From an uncultured Saprospiraceae bacterium (GTDB taxonomy: Bacteria; Bacteroidota; Bacteroidia; Chitinophagales; Saprospiraceae), in assembly GCA_937967535.1 (NCBI GenBank), contig CALCMV010000336.1:1-5805 (forward strand): a DNA stretch of 5,805 bases. Direction: 5' to 3'. This document shows positions 5,512 to 5,805 of the stretch, one piece after another (within the stretch, counting starts at the first letter, position 1; the number at the start of each line of letters is the position of its first letter). The notes under the pieces are model-generated. The model was not told the origin of the DNA and did not search any database. It saw nothing but the letters and a program-made list of their open reading frames with translations. Position numbers and translations under genes: made by a program.

Positions 5512-5805
5512 GTTTTTTTCCGTAAAATTTTATGCAACTGAATAGACGCATCCAAAAAAAGTGCCTTTGGGTTGGCGTTTCTTTCGATGTAGTAATAACT
5601 GTCATTCAGCAGCTTAGTTATTTTTTCTATTTGGTCAAATTCGATGACCTTTGTCATGTTTTGTGCGGTCGTCAGTTCGTCGCCTTGGAGTCGGACTTGG
5701 GCATTTTGGGTCATTTTTACGACCATAAATTCGCGCATAAAATAAAGCGCGTAATTGAGCAATTGCTTTTGATTTTCGCGCCCCAATTTGGCGAAAGCAT
5801 CTACC
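5508..5805 (-). CDS. holB: DNA polymerase III subunit delta' (C-terminal part; 5' end beyond the window)
   Basis: The last 98 codons of a gene that continues past the right edge. The visible protein begins VDAFAKLGRENQKQLLNYA and contains LYFMREF and YYIERNANPKALFLDASIQL, the pattern of the C-terminal helical domain of Bacteroidota delta' proteins. Delta' is part of the clamp loader that places the sliding clamp on DNA. The N-terminal ATPase-like domain is outside the window. A TTG at 5786 could be read as a start, but the same frame stays open upstream with conserved-looking sequence, so it is internal. The final Thr codon and the stop lie at the edge of the palindrome 5455-5511. The assignment rests on this tail plus the adjacency to ricT. 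Confidence 0.82.
   Translation of the reverse strand, partial: VDAFAKLGRENQKQLLNYALYFMREFMVVKMTQNAQVRLQGDELTTAQNMTKVIEFDQIEKITKLLNDSYYYIERNANPKALFLDASIQLHKILRKKT

Noticed and set aside
4030..5525. Open frames overlapping ricT on both strands (including 4030-4323 minus, 4108-4479 plus, 4514-4999 plus, 5016-5261 plus, 5286-5525 plus)
   Set aside because: All are shadows of the ricT frame. The Asn/Arg-rich product of 4030-4323 comes from reading the Lys/Ser-rich tail codons in a shifted frame.
5508..5786. A complete 92-residue gene starting at TTG 5786
   Set aside because: The frame stays open to the window edge and the upstream residues (VDAFAK) fit the delta' family, so this is the 3' end of a longer gene.

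Overview
The window looks like a chromosomal piece of a Bacteroidota (Bacteroidetes) bacterium. Three things point there. Two secreted proteins end in type IX secretion (T9SS) C-terminal sorting-type domains. The PSP1/RicT-family protein has the Cys-rich N-terminus and Lys-rich tail usual in this phylum. It also follows the DNA polymerase III delta' gene, an order common in Bacteroidota. Starts lack a clear Shine-Dalgarno and sit behind A/T-rich leaders, also as usual in the phylum. I cannot name a genus.

Layout: 1-350 is non-coding leader. 351-1193 (+) encodes a secreted thioredoxin-fold protein with a CPPC motif and a T9SS sorting domain. 1194-1500 separates two convergent genes and holds a 201-bp MITE-like element and a strong terminator hairpin. 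1501-3144 (-) encodes a secreted subtilisin-like (S8) protease with a full catalytic triad. 3145-4051 has no gene but is packed with repeats: a 14-bp tandem array interrupted by two different MITE-like elements, several palindromes, and the terminator of the next gene. 4052-5440 (-) encodes the PSP1/RicT homologue. 5508-5805 (-) is the 3' end of the delta' gene (holB), cut by the window edge. A nested palindrome (5455-5511) lies between these last two genes and contains the holB stop codon.

Gene relations: holB and ricT are probably co-transcribed on the minus strand and end at the hairpin 3977-4014. The protease is a separate minus-strand unit, convergent with the thioredoxin-like gene. The two exported proteins would both cross the outer membrane by T9SS, but nothing in the window shows that they work together.

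The most interesting part is non-coding. Three small non-autonomous elements (two copies of one family, one of another) each have terminal inverted repeats and a 6-bp flanking direct repeat. Removing two of them rebuilds an uninterrupted 14-bp repeat array. I found no new protein-coding system.
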